Shown: positions 12,297 through 22,160, numbered from the stretch's first letter. The stretch is 64,000 nt of DNA from an uncultured Methylophilaceae bacterium (GCA_905182075.1 CAJIZS010000001.1:930001-994000), one strand, 5' to 3'. Translations and numbers: made by a program. Notes: a model not told the origin generated them from the letters alone.

Positions 12297-13259
12297 TTAC
12301 TGAGGAGTTTTTTTTTGGTTGATTTTATTTGATTCCCTGATATTACTAGAGACAGTTCTTATGTCCCAAATTAAGCCAAGTGCAGACATTAGCTTTAATA
12401 CGTAATAGGTTAGGTCAACTTCCCACCAATAAAACCCTTGTTTTGCAGATCCTGGATAATGGTGGTGATTGTTATGCCAACCCTCGCCAAAAGTAAGCAA
12501 GGCAATAAGAAAATTATTTTTACTTTCATCTTTAGTGTCGTATCGAGTTGTTCCCCATAGATGAGCTACTGAATTTACTAGAAATGTCGAATGGTACAAA
12601 ATAACTGTTGAGAGAACAAAGCCCCAGGAGAGCAGCTGTAATCCACTTGTATTGAGTGATGGGTGGTTAACTAGTAAAAAATCACCTAAAAAATATAGAG
12701 AGATACATGTAGCGATTGGAATAATTATATCAAATCGATCAATTAGACGTAATTCTGGGAATCTTGAAAGCTCTTTAACCATTTTAGTATGAGTTAGGAA
12801 GTTTGCTTTAGTTAAAAACCATCCTGTGTGACTCCAAAAGAAACTGTGTGCTTTAGGGGAGTGCTTGTCATTTATCGTATCCGAATGCATATGATGCTCT
12901 CGGTGGTGAGCAGCCCACCAAATTGGACCCCTTTGAACTGCAGAGGCACCCACTATAGCAAAAATAAACTGCATAATACGGCTTGTTTTAAAGGTCTTAT
13001 GGGAGAAATAACGATGATAGAAACCAGTAATGGCGAACATTCTAATGCCATACATAATAAGAAATATAATAATCGCAGTTTCACTTACACCAACAAAGAA
13101 TAAAGATATTAGTGAAAGATGGATAATGATGTATGGGATTACTCTAGCCCAATCAATTTCTTTTCCATGTAATTCTATATTTAAGTACTTAGCCTCAACA
13201 ATTCTATTGTCAAACCAACTCATAACGAACTTTGTTAACCATTTGATAGACAGAATCAT
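12297..13259 (-). CDS. Acyl-CoA/acyl-lipid desaturase (delta-9 type)
   Basis: Membrane di-iron fatty acid desaturase, intact at 320 aa. The three histidine boxes are present: HRYFSH (about residue 82), HHREHH (about 118) and HNNHHHYPG (about 262). Four or more hydrophobic helices surround them. It would insert a double bond into saturated acyl chains, giving the substrate of the downstream Cfa-like enzymes. The start overlaps the lipocalin stop by four bases, and the gene sits two bases before the flavoprotein gene, so co-transcription is very likely. Confidence 0.94.
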   Translation of the reverse strand: MILSIKWLTKFVMSWFDNRIVEAKYLNIELHGKEIDWARVIPYIIIHLSLISLFFVGVSETAIIIFLIMYGIRMFAITGFYHRYFSHKTFKTSRIMQFIFAIVGASAVQRGPIWWAAHHREHHMHSDTINDKHSPKAHSFFWSHTGWFLTKANFLTHTKMVKELSRFPELRLIDRFDIIIPIATCISLYFLGDFLLVNHPSLNTSGLQLLSWGFVLSTVILYHSTFLVNSVAHLWGTTRYDTKDESKNNFLIALLTFGEGWHNNHHHYPGSAKQGFYWWEVDLTYYVLKLMSALGLIWDIRTVSSNIRESNKINQKKTPQ

Positions 13260-13774
13260 TGGTGTGGCACAATTCTTAAAAGATTAATGTCGTAACCCAT
13301 TTCTTTTATATCTCGCTTTATTTTAACTAACAGCGAATCAGGAATACTTTTATTTCTAGACATTATCCACACATAATCAAGGGCATCTCGAGCAATCACT
13401 GTGGTTTTGTAATCGGCATCTAAATAAGTAATTTTGTATTGTGATTTAATTGGCCATAAAAATTGCATACCCCACTCAGAATTATTTGTTCCTTCGATTA
13501 TGAAACCCTTCGGATGATAAGTTTTTTTTGGTCCATCGAGCGATCCTTTATTAAATGTAAAGGTTGTCGCAACCGTTCCATCCATATTTAGTTCGTAGGA
13601 CTCAATTGCGTTATAAGCACTTTTTTCAATAAATGTTGGTATATGAGCTATCACATACCAAGAGCCCATAAAATCTTCAAGGTTAACTTTGTCAACAGTT
13701 TTAAGGTTTATCGAATTCATTGAGCATCCAGAAAGAATAATTGAGATAAAAAAAATTTTAATAAAAACAATCAT
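13256..13774 (-). CDS. blc: Outer-membrane lipocalin Blc-like lipoprotein
   Basis: Lipoprotein with a signal peptide and lipobox LSGC (Cys at residue 17), followed by a lipocalin domain: FMGSWYVIAHIPTFIEK holds the GxW motif, NWGMQFLWP-like EWGMQFLWPIKSQYKI and DYVWIMSRN are typical of bacterial lipocalins. Binds fatty acids or lysophospholipids at the outer membrane, which suits its position at the head of a lipid-modification operon. Intact, 172 aa. The following 196 bp upstream (13775-13970) contain no gene I can support; the operon promoter may lie there. Confidence 0.92.
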   Translation of the reverse strand: MIVFIKIFFISIILSGCSMNSINLKTVDKVNLEDFMGSWYVIAHIPTFIEKSAYNAIESYELNMDGTVATTFTFNKGSLDGPKKTYHPKGFIIEGTNNSEWGMQFLWPIKSQYKITYLDADYKTTVIARDALDYVWIMSRNKSIPDSLLVKIKRDIKEMGYDINLLRIVPHQ

Positions 13775-13970
13775 ATATATTATTTAGTTAAATTAGTTTA
13801 TTAAGTAAAAAGCGATTTTAGCCACCTTGTTTGTAACAGTTATTGTGCATCTTATCAACATATGATGGACTTTGATTTATTTGTTTGGTTCCATTCGAAA
13901 TATCTACATAAAATATTTTTTGTAAGGTTATCATGAATTCATGAGCATAATTTAAATTGAAATTAAAGAG

Positions 13971-14721
13971 CTACTTTCTTGGGAACCATGGAATAAAACT
14001 TGATGTTTTTCTTATGTACTCCTTGTAATCTGGTCGCCTTTCAGTGATGGTGCCTTCCATTAACCCAACTCCAGAAATTTTAATAAGCAAGATGGTCATT
14101 AAAATGGGTGAGACGATCGTAATTAGATAGCCTGCGCTTACAGATATGAAATAAAAACCCAACCAGACGAGCCATTCACCAAAATAATTAGGGTGCCTTG
14201 AATAACGCCATAGGCCCTTATTTAAAACGCTCGTTTCCTAATTCCAACAATAACCTGTCAGCAACAAACTCAATTAATATACCTACTATTACCATTGCAA
14301 GGCCAAGCTTGTCAAAATTTCCATATGGACTTAAGCTAAATACTGACGCTACTAAAGGAAGCGAAACTATCAATGCTAATACAGCTTGAAACAAAAAGAT
14401 TATGTAGAGGCTTTTAAGGTTAAAGTTTGGTTCGTTATTGTCTCTGATATTTTTGTAGCGAATATCTTCTGGTTTTCCAAAATTTCTAATTGATAGATGA
14501 GTCGTCAATCTCAAAGCCCAGAGAACGAGTAATAATAAGACCGCTATATTACGATCTGTGAACGAATCAACCTGGCTAAGTGCGGTAAAGTAAGTCAGCA
14601 CAAAAAAAAGGCTCCACATGCTATCTACATGAGTAACATTCTTTGACTTAAGACTAATGATCCATCCAGCTAAAGCAAAAATAAAAAGGTTAGTTATTAT
14701 TTGAGGATAAGTATCAATCAT
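13971..14721 (-). CDS. DUF1295 (steroid 5-alpha-reductase-like) membrane protein, one frameshift
   Basis: Polytopic membrane protein. The first frame (14218-14721) has five hydrophobic segments and ends at LLELGNERFK. Reading on in another frame gives GLWRYSRHPNYFGEWLVWLGFY, the NADPH-binding signature of DUF1295/isoprenylcysteine methyltransferase-like proteins, and the protein ends with DYKEYIRKTSSFIPWFPRK at 13971. One indel near 14218 explains the split. DUF1295 proteins recur with cfa, DUF2878 and lipocalin genes; they are thought to reduce or modify lipids. It overlaps the DUF2878 gene by eight bases. Confidence 0.9.
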
Positions 14722-15217
14722 TATTTTTTGACAAAAAAACTAAGGCAGGAGTAATGATTGCCCAACCTACCAAAAGGGTAATAATTGATTGTGGTGTAGC
14801 GATAGTTATAGCCCCTAATTTTTCTGCCGCCATATAGGCTAAAGGGCCACCAAGAGCTCCAAACAACGAGCTTACAAATATTCGTCCTTTTAGCCAACTT
14901 AAACTGTGGTTTAAAGTCATTGCGAATAAAATCCAAAGCATGAGAATCCATAGTGGCGTGAGCGGAAAAGACCAGCCTGCATCATTATATAAAATTAAGC
15001 CATTAAATTGAATAAGTCCGTCAAAGACAAATCCAAAAATCAACGCGTAGGCAAATAACCTAACATCGTTGATTCTATGAGGTGTTACTGTCAGATGAAT
15101 CATAATTAGAAGGCTTACAGTTGCTAATGCTAAGGTTGTTCTTCCATGAGCAGCTCCTAAAACGCAAATTAGCCACCCAGCCTGAAATAATAAAAAATTA
15201 AATAATTTAAATTTCAT
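14714..15217 (-). CDS. DUF2878 family membrane protein
   Basis: Intact 167-aa protein with five to six transmembrane segments, matching DUF2878 by its opening LFNFLLFQAGWLICVLGAAHG, the NDVRLFAYALIFGFVFDGLIQFNG-like stretch around residues 50-73 and LTPLWILMLWILFAMTLNHSL. No catalytic residues are evident. The family has no known function but travels with Cfa-like methyltransferases and DUF1295. It overlaps both neighbours (8 bases with DUF1295, 4 with the methyltransferase), so it belongs to the same minus-strand operon. Confidence 0.87.
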   Translation of the reverse strand: MKFKLFNFLLFQAGWLICVLGAAHGRTTLALATVSLLIMIHLTVTPHRINDVRLFAYALIFGFVFDGLIQFNGLILYNDAGWSFPLTPLWILMLWILFAMTLNHSLSWLKGRIFVSSLFGALGGPLAYMAAEKLGAITIATPQSIITLLVGWAIITPALVFLSKNND

Positions 15218-16240
15218 TTTTTAAATAAATAATGAGAAACCTTCCACTCATTACCTTTATCAAAGCCCCAAAGTTCTGCGCAAGACATGAAGAATATTCT
15301 CCAGCGCTGTAACCATTTTTTAGCATTCTTTTCGCCATAAATATCCTCTAATATTGCAATCGCTTTAGCCTCATTTTTATCAATATTTTGAAGCCAGGCG
15401 TTTGCAGTCTTCTCGTAATGCTGACCTGACCAAACCCACTTTTTTTCAATTGTTAGTTTATCCTGAAAGTGAAGAGGAAGATCTTCGCTGGGCATCATCC
15501 CACCTGAAAAAAAATACTTACTCATCCAGTCATCTTTATCCTTTACCTCAAAGAGGTAAGGGGTGGAGCGATGAACAAATATATGCATAAAAAATAAGCC
15601 TTTTGGTTAATTTAAAAATACTAGAAAATAAACTTTTATGATTTCTCATATGCTCAATCATTTCCACAGAGACAATACGGTCAAACCTTTGATTTGTTTT
15701 AAAGTCATTCATATCACACGTTATTACCTTGATATTTTTTAACTTTCTTACCTTGGCTTGGTTTAATATATAAGTGCGCTGGGAAGAAGAGTTCGATACT
15801 GCTGTAATTCTGCTTTTAGGAAAGTTTTTTGCTATCCAGAGAGTCAGTGACCCCCATCCACATCCAAGCTCAAGTATATCTAAACCATCAGTAAGCTTTG
15901 CATGTTGACAGGTAAGCTTTAGAGATAAATGTTCAGCCTGATTAAGGTTCTCGGTACTACTTTTCCAAAAGCATGAACTGTATTTTTTATTTTTACCTAG
16001 GCATAAGTCATAGAATTTAGATGGGATTTCGTAGTGCTGTTCATTTGCTAGCTCAGGAACTAAAGCAATTGGAGAATTATCCATTGAATTAATAAAGTCT
16101 TGTTTTGACTCTTGATGCTTCTCAGGACTATCATTTTTTAAAGAGTCAATTCTTTTTACTAAAAGAGAGCGGATACCAAATCGAATCAAACAGTCAGGTA
16201 GGATTTTTTTTTCAGCGAGTGATAATAGTAATGAAATCAT
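15214..16240 (-). CDS. Second Cfa-like SAM-dependent methyltransferase, one frameshift
   Basis: Class I methyltransferase of the cyclopropane-synthase-like group that lacks the N-terminal lipid-binding domain of Cfa. Frame one (15548-16240) shows NEQHYEIPSKFYDLCLG, YSSCFW, the SAM motif ILELGCGWGSLTLWIA, AVSNSSSQRTYI and VSVEMIEHMRNH. Frame two (15214-15588) holds WMSKYFFSGGMMPSEDL, WSGQHYEKTANAWLQN and the C-terminal helical region. They join near 15590. Such proteins occur with DUF2878/DUF1295 in Vibrio-like light-response clusters. It is the first gene of this minus-strand run and faces away from tRNA-Glu. Confidence 0.9.
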
Positions 16241-16325
16241 ATATAAATTAGCGGTTAGAATTGTCTAAATATTAACATTACTTGGTATGACGAAATTAAA
16301 TAAAATTAGTTTAAATTTAATTAAT

Positions 16326-16401
16326 TGGCGTCCCCAAGGGGATTCGAACCCCTGTTGCCGCCGTGAAAGGGCAGTGTCCTAGGCCTCTAGACGATGGGGA
16401 C
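16326..16401 (-). tRNA. tRNA-Glu (TTC)
   Basis: Complete 76-nt cloverleaf including encoded CCA. Read on the minus strand it begins GTCCCCATCGTCTAGAGG, has anticodon loop CTTTCAC with TTC at positions 34-36 and ends GGTTCGAATCCCCTTGGGG followed by ACGCCA. It is almost identical to the E. coli tRNA-Glu gene. It stands alone between divergent transcription units. Confidence 0.98.
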
Positions 16402-16510
16402 GCTAGAAAGTGTGTATTTTACTATAGTTTAAAGAAATTTTAAAAAAAATTTGGATTAATATTAAGAGTATTGTATAAATATATTCTTAATACTAAGGGG
16501 TTTAATCCAT

Positions 16511-16918
16511 ATGGAATGTTTAAATAGAAAAATCGATCAGTTATTTAATAACTTTATCTTCCTCACACCCTGGCTATTGAGAATTGGCTTAGGTGTCTCT
16601 TTTATTTTTCATGGTTACGGAAAGTTTCCTTTACCCCCTCAAAAACTGATTGATTATTTTGGTTTTTCAGAAACTTTAGCTTCGTTTGTTGCTTTATCAG
16701 AGTTAGCTGCCGGAATACTATTGATTGTTGGCGGACTTTTAAGAAATCACTTAGGAAGCCTTTTAACTAGATTTGGGGCCTTGCTTGTAGTTATTATTAT
16801 GATAGTTGCTCTGGGACTTGCTCATCAGGATTGGCTTATAACTCCGAAGTTATTTATGAGTGAGCAAATATTTCTTTTACTGATTGGTCTGTACTTCTTA
16901 ATAAGAGCTAATAAGTAA
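16511..16918 (+). CDS. DoxX family membrane protein
   Basis: Intact 135-aa integral membrane protein with four hydrophobic helices. The DoxX/DoxD signature LRIGLGVSFIFHGYGKFP lies at residues 22-39 and is followed by ALSELAAGILLIVGG. DoxX-like proteins are inner-membrane components associated with quinone- or thiol-linked redox reactions, but this branch has no defined substrate. Start ATG at 16511 is preceded by an AAGGGGT stretch that can serve as ribosome-binding site. Fourteen bases separate it from the yqaA-like gene, suggesting a two-gene operon. Confidence 0.9.
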   Translation: MECLNRKIDQLFNNFIFLTPWLLRIGLGVSFIFHGYGKFPLPPQKLIDYFGFSETLASFVALSELAAGILLIVGGLLRNHLGSLLTRFGALLVVIIMIVALGLAHQDWLITPKLFMSEQIFLLLIGLYFLIRANK

Positions 16919-16932
16919 AATATTATTATAAT

Positions 16933-17514
16933 ATGAAGGTATTTCAGCATCTCTATAACTACACACTTCGCTTAGCTGGACACGCAAAGGCTAGTTACTA
17001 TCTTTTTGCATTAAGCGTGGCTGAGTCATCTTTTTTTCCAATCCCCCCCGATGTCATGCTAGCACCGATGTGTTTAGCAAAAGCAACTAAGGTATGGCGC
17101 TTTGCATTAATAACAACCATTGGATCTGTATTAGGTGGAATCATTGGTTATTTAATCGGTAAGTTTTCATATGATTTTATAGAGCCAGTTTTAGTTGATT
17201 TTGGATACATGTCAGCCTACCTAAACGCGGTTAATTGGTTTAATGATTGGGGTTTTTGGGCAATTATCCTTGCAGGTTTTTCACCAATTCCTTATAAGGT
17301 ATTTACAATCGCTGCAGGTGCTTTAAGTATGAACTTCATTCCATTTGTTCTTGGCTCAATAATAGGCCGAGGTGCAAGGTTTTATTTAATTGCGTTATTG
17401 GTTAAATTATTCGGGAAGAGTATTGACTCTGTTTTGAAAAAATACATGGATAGAATTGGGTGGATGTTCGTTTTTTTGGTAATTATAGGGTTGATTTATT
17501 TGAACTTACCTTAA
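16933..17514 (+). CDS. yqaA: YqaA/DedA-like membrane protein
   Basis: Intact 193-aa membrane protein of the YqaA branch of the SNARE-associated/DedA superfamily. Typical segments: SYYLFALSVAESSFFPIPPDVMLAPM (residues 22-47), IIGYLIGKFSYDFIEP and AGFSPIPYKVFTIAAGALSM, where the Pro/Arg-like turns of the re-entrant loop are found, then GSIIGRGARFYLIALL. DedA-type proteins are linked to lipid flipping and envelope homeostasis; the substrate of YqaA itself is not established. Follows the DoxX gene in the same direction. Confidence 0.92.
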   Translation: MKVFQHLYNYTLRLAGHAKASYYLFALSVAESSFFPIPPDVMLAPMCLAKATKVWRFALITTIGSVLGGIIGYLIGKFSYDFIEPVLVDFGYMSAYLNAVNWFNDWGFWAIILAGFSPIPYKVFTIAAGALSMNFIPFVLGSIIGRGARFYLIALLVKLFGKSIDSVLKKYMDRIGWMFVFLVIIGLIYLNLP

Positions 17515-17593
17515 CGCATGAGCTCTTAAAGGTACTTAATATTTATGATATATTAACTACTTGATTTAAATATTTAATTTTGTGAGGTTTATT

Positions 17594-17791
17594 ATGTATA
17601 CAGAAGAATATACGCAAATGTTAATCGATATAGCAACACTTCTTGACGTTGAGATTGAAGAAGTTAAAAAATTCCTTGAATTAATGTTAGACGGCTATAA
17701 CTTTGAAGATGGCGTCAATGGCTGCTCATTAACAACGGTAGAATGCAAATTAATTCTAGATGAGATCCAAAAAAGGAAACCAAAGGATTAG
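17594..17791 (+). CDS. Small acidic conserved-looking protein, unknown function
   Basis: 65-aa soluble acidic protein starting at ATG 17594 with TGAGGT about eight bases upstream as ribosome-binding site; an in-frame GTG at 17582 overlaps that site and is less likely. It is all helical by composition (YTQMLIDIATLLDVEIEEVKKF) with two Cys residues and a basic tail QKRKPKD. I do not recognise a family. It stands alone between the yqaA-like gene and a methyltransferase gene, with its own A+T-rich upstream region. Confidence 0.6.
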   Translation: MYTEEYTQMLIDIATLLDVEIEEVKKFLELMLDGYNFEDGVNGCSLTTVECKLILDEIQKRKPKD

Positions 17792-17889
17792 GGTTTTTAA
17801 ACGCTTACACCTTAAACTTTTATAACCTATTAAATCAATTAAAAACTATATGTATAATACCGTTTTAAACTTTATCTTAAATAACTCAC

Positions 17890-18619
17890 ATGAAAAGTAT
17901 ACAAGAAATATATTCAAGCAAAACTGGTAAGGTCTCGGATAAGTGGGAATCTTATCTTCCACATTACAACGAGATTTTTAAGCCGCTCCAAAAAAAGAAC
18001 GTCTCTATACTAGAGATCGGGGTACAAAATGGAGGGTCGCTCGAAGTCTATGCGGAGTACTTTGCATCAGGCGAAAGTTTTATTGGCTGTGATATTGATC
18101 AAAAATGCAGTGATCTGGATTACGATGATGACCGCATTAAGGTAGTTGTAGGAAACGTAAATAAAGAGACTACCTATAAAAAAATTACTGAAGTAACTAA
18201 ATTTTGATATTATAATTGATGATGGATCTCATCTTTCAGGAGATATTATTAATTCATTTCTAGTTTACTTCCCACATGTTAGGCCAGGAGGAGTTTATAT
18301 TGTAGAAGATATTCACACTCTTTATTTGAGGGATTGGGAAGGCGGAATTTTAAATGAGGCTGGAGCGATGAGCTTCTTTAAAAAAATTATTGACATAACT
18401 AATTATCAATTTTGGAAAGATGACTTATCAATTGCTACTTTTTTAAGAACTTTTTTCGATAATAAATACAACCCAGAAACTATTACTAAAGGCTGGATAG
18501 AATCAATTGAATTTAAAAATTCAATTATAACCATAAAGAAATCTATGGTTCCTTCACATGACAAGCTGGGTAAAAGAATTACTGCTGGACATGATGCTAT
18601 GGTTACCCCCCTTACCTAA
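17890..18619 (+). CDS. Class I SAM-dependent methyltransferase (CmcI-like), one frameshift
   Basis: First frame (17890-18207): YSSKTGKVSDKWESYLPHYN, then the SAM-binding motif ILEIGVQNGGSLEVYAEYF and GCDIDQKCSDL. After a frame change near 18203 it continues with FDIIIDDGSHLSGDIINSF and GGVYIVEDIHTLYL, the acidic metal/SAM-contact motifs of the CmcI/macrocin-O-methyltransferase-like group. Such enzymes methylate sugars or small molecules; the substrate here is unknown. Family call is firm; the break is probably one inserted or lost base in the ACTAAATTTTGA stretch. Confidence 0.85.
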
Positions 18620-18637
18620 TAAAAATAATCTGGTTAA

Positions 18638-19003
18638 ATGAAAAAATTATTATTATTGCTCCTTTTTCTTCCAACTTTCGTATTTAGCGATTCGCTGAGT
18701 ATTGATTTAGTTTGCGATGGCGAATCTACTATTTTTTGTGAGGACTCAAAAAAATGTGGAAGCGAACCTGCTGTTGAAATAATCAAAATTGCAGGTAATA
18801 CTTTGGTTCATAAAATTCATGGTATGCAATTTTTAGATGTAGATGCTAACAACATTAGTACAAAAGAGCTTGATGACGATGGCTCGATCGGCTTTTCTTT
18901 TAATGTAAGTCGCAAAACTGGAAAAATTGAAATAATAAGAGGAACCAGCTCTTCCTTATACGGTAATTCATCGGCAGGAGTTATAAATGTCAGCTTCATT
19001 TAA
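18638..19003 (+). CDS. Small exported protein, unknown function
   Basis: 121-aa protein with a clear Sec signal peptide (MKKLLLLLLFLPTFVFS, cleavage after about residue 17). The mature part has four Cys residues clustered early (VCDGESTIFCEDSKKCG), suggesting disulfides, and beta-rich sequence ending VINVSFI. I do not recognise the family. It follows the methyltransferase gene by about 18 bases. The leader resembles that at 47.6 kb in protein but not in DNA sequence, so I do not place it in that repeat family. Confidence 0.65.
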   Translation: MKKLLLLLLFLPTFVFSDSLSIDLVCDGESTIFCEDSKKCGSEPAVEIIKIAGNTLVHKIHGMQFLDVDANNISTKELDDDGSIGFSFNVSRKTGKIEIIRGTSSSLYGNSSAGVINVSFI

Positions 19004-19030
19004 TTGCTAATATTATTTAGTAATTAAATA

Positions 19031-19411
19031 ATGATTTCAGTTTACTATGATGGTAAATGTAACTTATGCTCCAAAGAAATAAAATTTTACATGAAGATTG
19101 CTCCAAAAAACCTATTTAATTGGGTGGATATTACATCATCATCAAAAGAGTTAAAATTAGCTAATATTGAACTTGTCGATGCACTTATGTACCTTCATGT
19201 GAAAGATTGTAACGAGCGCTTTTATATAGGGGTCGATGCTTTCAAAGTCATATGGAGTCAATTAAGTTATTTCAAGTACCTAAGTCACATTATTTCTCTA
19301 CCTGGCATCTATCAGCTTGCAAATTTCTTTTATGATAAATTCGCAAAGTATCGCTTTAATAAACTTGAGCATTGTCAGATAGCTTCCAAGACAAGTAAAA
19401 ATAAAAATTAA
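19031..19411 (+). CDS. DUF393 (DCC1-like) thiol-disulfide protein
   Basis: Intact 126-aa protein opening with VYYDGKCNLCSKEIKFY, the DxxCxxC signature of DUF393/DCC1-like thiol-disulfide oxidoreductases, followed by IDAFKVIW-like GVDAFKVIWSQLSYF and the terminal LPGIYQLANFFYDKFAKYRF. The family adopts a thioredoxin-like fold; partners are not known. It lies 30 bases before the cry-DASH gene and genes of this family are often next to photolyases, so co-expression is likely. Confidence 0.9.
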   Translation: MISVYYDGKCNLCSKEIKFYMKIAPKNLFNWVDITSSSKELKLANIELVDALMYLHVKDCNERFYIGVDAFKVIWSQLSYFKYLSHIISLPGIYQLANFFYDKFAKYRFNKLEHCQIASKTSKNKN

Positions 19412-19441
19412 CATTTTTTTTATAAACCATGTAGGAATAAT

Positions 19442-20674
19442 ATGAAATCTTTATATTGGTTTAGAAATGACTTAAGGTTAAATGACAACCCTTCACTAAA
19501 TTTAGCAATAGAAAAATCTGAAGAGATCTTGTTTGCTTATAACTACGACACCTCTAACGATAAAGAATCTTCTTGGGGGTTTAAAAAAACAAGTCAACAT
19601 CGTAAATCTTTTTTATTTCAAGGTGTAAGCGAATTAAAAAGTGAATTAAATCAACACGGCCATTCTGCAGGTCAAGATACAAGGGTTCAATAAATACTAC
19701 ATCTGTTCAACTAAAAAAGTATAAAATAGATAAATTTTTTTGTGAATCAATTGAAGTTTATGAAGAGACAAAGCAAATAGAATTACTTGAAAGAGAAGGA
19801 GTCAATGTTTCTTGTTTTTGGCAGTCTTCATTATTTATGAAGCATCAACTTCCGTTTAGTATTGAAGAAATACCCAATGTGTTCACCGAGTTCAGAAAAA
19901 AAATTGAAGATGTAGGGATAACCCCGAATAAGCCGATAAATATTTCAAAAAAAATAGCATCGATTAAGTCCATAGATGATAAGCAATTAATTGATTTGAA
20001 TACAAATTTACATGACTATAGAAAAAGTTCTTTTCCGATTTCATACAAAGAATTTATGGGAGGGGGGAAAACGGGTAAAAGATACTTAAATAGCTATTTT
20101 CAAAGTGACAAACCAAAAAAATATAAAGAAACAAGGAATGAATTAATGGGGATAAATTTTTCGACTAAGATGTCTCCTTGGCTTGCCACAGGTTATTTGT
20201 CAGCAAGGGAAATATTTTTTAATTTAAAGAAATATGAAAGTAAAATCACAAAAAATGAAAGTACTTATTGGATTTTTTTTGAATTACTTTGGCGTGAAAA
20301 TTTGCTGGACACAACTCTCTGTTGGGTACACCATACTTAGTAACAACAAAACCTAACAACACAAAATATTGTATTCTTAGACTTACAAAAAGACAGTATT
20401 GTACCTCTTAGCAACGCACTAAAAGTTACTCCTTTTCTTGTTCCTCATAGAGATGAGTTTTCTGAAACTGTTGGCTATAATTACCGTTCAAAATGATCGG
20501 GTTTTTGTTGAAAATAAATCGCAGGTAACAGTAGATTATAGCTATAAACTTCAATTATCTAATAGTAGTTATTTGTCTTTAGGACTTAAGGCAGGCGGAA
20601 GATTTTTTAATATTGAAAAACAAAAAAAAACGTATGACTCAAAATCAATAAAAACATTGCGGGACTTACCAATC
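19442..20674 (+). CDS. Cryptochrome DASH-like photolyase, disrupted with aberrant C-terminal segment
   Basis: Light-dependent flavoprotein of the photolyase superfamily. Fragments: SLYWFRNDLRLNDNPSLNLA (residues 3-22), an antenna-domain stretch across a frame change at about 19680-19840, then GGGKTGKRYLNSYF, KMSPWLATGYLSAREIF and STYWIFFELLWREN. Cry-DASH should then continue for about 120 residues of FAD-binding core ending NYGNW. Instead about 280 bp of unrelated, frame-broken DNA follow, before a terminal RFFNIEKQKKTYDSK that does match the cry-DASH C-terminus. As sequenced the product would lack most of the FAD site. Confidence 0.75.
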
Positions 20675-22063
20675 ATGAAAAAATTACAAGTTATATTGGG
20701 GAACCAATTATTTCCAATTGAAGAAATAAGACAATTAGATTCACCCATAATTTTTATGGCAGAGGATCATGATTTATGCTCTAAAGATAAGCATCACAAA
20801 CTCAAAATTTTGAATTTTCTTGTTTCAATGCGTGAATATAGAGATTTATTAATTAAAGAAGGCTTTAAAGTATTCTATTTTTCAATCGATGAAGCTGAAT
20901 TTGTTGAGCCGTATGAGTCTAAATTATTAAGAATTTTAAAAAGTGAAAAAATTAAATTAAAATTTTTTTGATCTGCAGGAAATCCATTCGAAAAAAAAAT
21001 TAAAAATATTTTAATTAAGAACTCCATTAAATTTTCAATAATTCCTTCTCCAATGTTTCTATGTACCAAAAATAAATTCATTGAATTTTCTGGTAAAAAT
21101 AAAATCAAATTCCAGTTTTTATCAAATGATGAGAAAAGATTTAAAAATATTAGTTGATGAAATTCAAACTGGAGATAAGTGGTCATTTGATTTTGAAAAT
21201 AGAAAAAAATTACCAAAAAACATAGATTTACCAGCTAAGCCTGCTAATAGATCTTCGATTTATTTAAGTGATTTAGAAAAAATTGTTAATTTAAGGTTTA
21301 AAGATCATCCAGGGGTAACCAAAAATCACTGGGTACCTTTTAATAGAAAGCAGGCATTAGAATTACTTGATGATTTTTTAACTAATAAGCTTGAAAATTT
21401 TGGTAAGTATGAAGACGTAGATTTTAATAATAATTTTTTATTTCATAGTGCTTTAAGTCCAATTTTAAATATTGGATTAATAACCCCTAAAGACGTTATT
21501 TCCAGGACGCTTACATTGCATGCCCAGAAACCATTTCCATTAAATTCTCTTGAAGGGTTTATAAGGCAAATTATTGGTTGGAGAGAGTTTATTAGAGGCA
21601 TATATGATTTAAAAGGCCAAGAAGAGTAAAATCTAATTTCTGGAACCATAATCGAAAACTAACGAAAGATTGGTATGAAGGAACTACAGGTCTACCACCT
21701 TTGGATCATGCTATAAAAGATTGCGTTAATTATGGGTTTACACACCATATTCCAAGGCTAATGATTATTGCAAATATAATGAATTTATCTAGAATTCATC
21801 CAACTTATGTTTATAAGTGGTTTATGGAAATGTTTGTAGATTCTTCTGACTGGGTAATGGTTCCAAATGTATATGGGATGGGTACATTTGCTGATGGAGG
21901 AATATTTGCAACTAAGCCTTACTCGTGTGGTTCAAATTATATGATAAAAATGAGTAATTATAAGAAAGATAGTTGGTGCGATATAGTTGATGGTTTATAT
22001 TGGAAATTTATGAACGATAATATATCTTTTTTTAAAAGCAACCCTCGCCTACAAGCAGAATAA
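20675..22063 (+). CDS. Cryptochrome/photolyase-related protein (FeS-BCP type), two frameshifts
   Basis: Member of the deoxyribodipyrimidine photolyase-related group (iron-sulfur bacterial cryptochromes and (6-4) photolyases). Start MKKLQVILGNQLFP at 20675. Later frames carry SFDFENRKKLP, GVTKNHWVPFNRKQALELL, FLFHSALSPILNIGLITP, IRQIIGWREFIRGIY and, in the last frame (21701-22063), HIPRLMIIANIMNLSRIHP, VYKWFMEMFVDSSDWVMVPNV and YGMGTFADGGIFATKPY. These are the C-terminal FAD and Fe-S regions of the family. Breaks are near 20970 and 21628. Together with cry-DASH it would give light-driven DNA repair or blue-light sensing. Confidence 0.88.
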
Positions 22064-22160
22064 TACATCTGAGTATCACTTTTGAAATTATTTTCAATAA
22101 AGCCTAAGGTTTCAATAGCGATACGTCTGTATTAATTTTTAAATAAAGTACCCAAATCTC

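Noticed and set aside
18638-18690. A further copy of the promoter/signal-peptide cassette
   Set aside because: The encoded leader looks alike (Leu-rich after MKK), but the DNA differs throughout and the upstream promoter block is absent.
20438-20971. A novel 177-aa ORF between the two photolyase genes
   Set aside because: It is a run-on of the disrupted cry-DASH tail and the start of the next gene in one frame; the real start of the second gene is at 20675.
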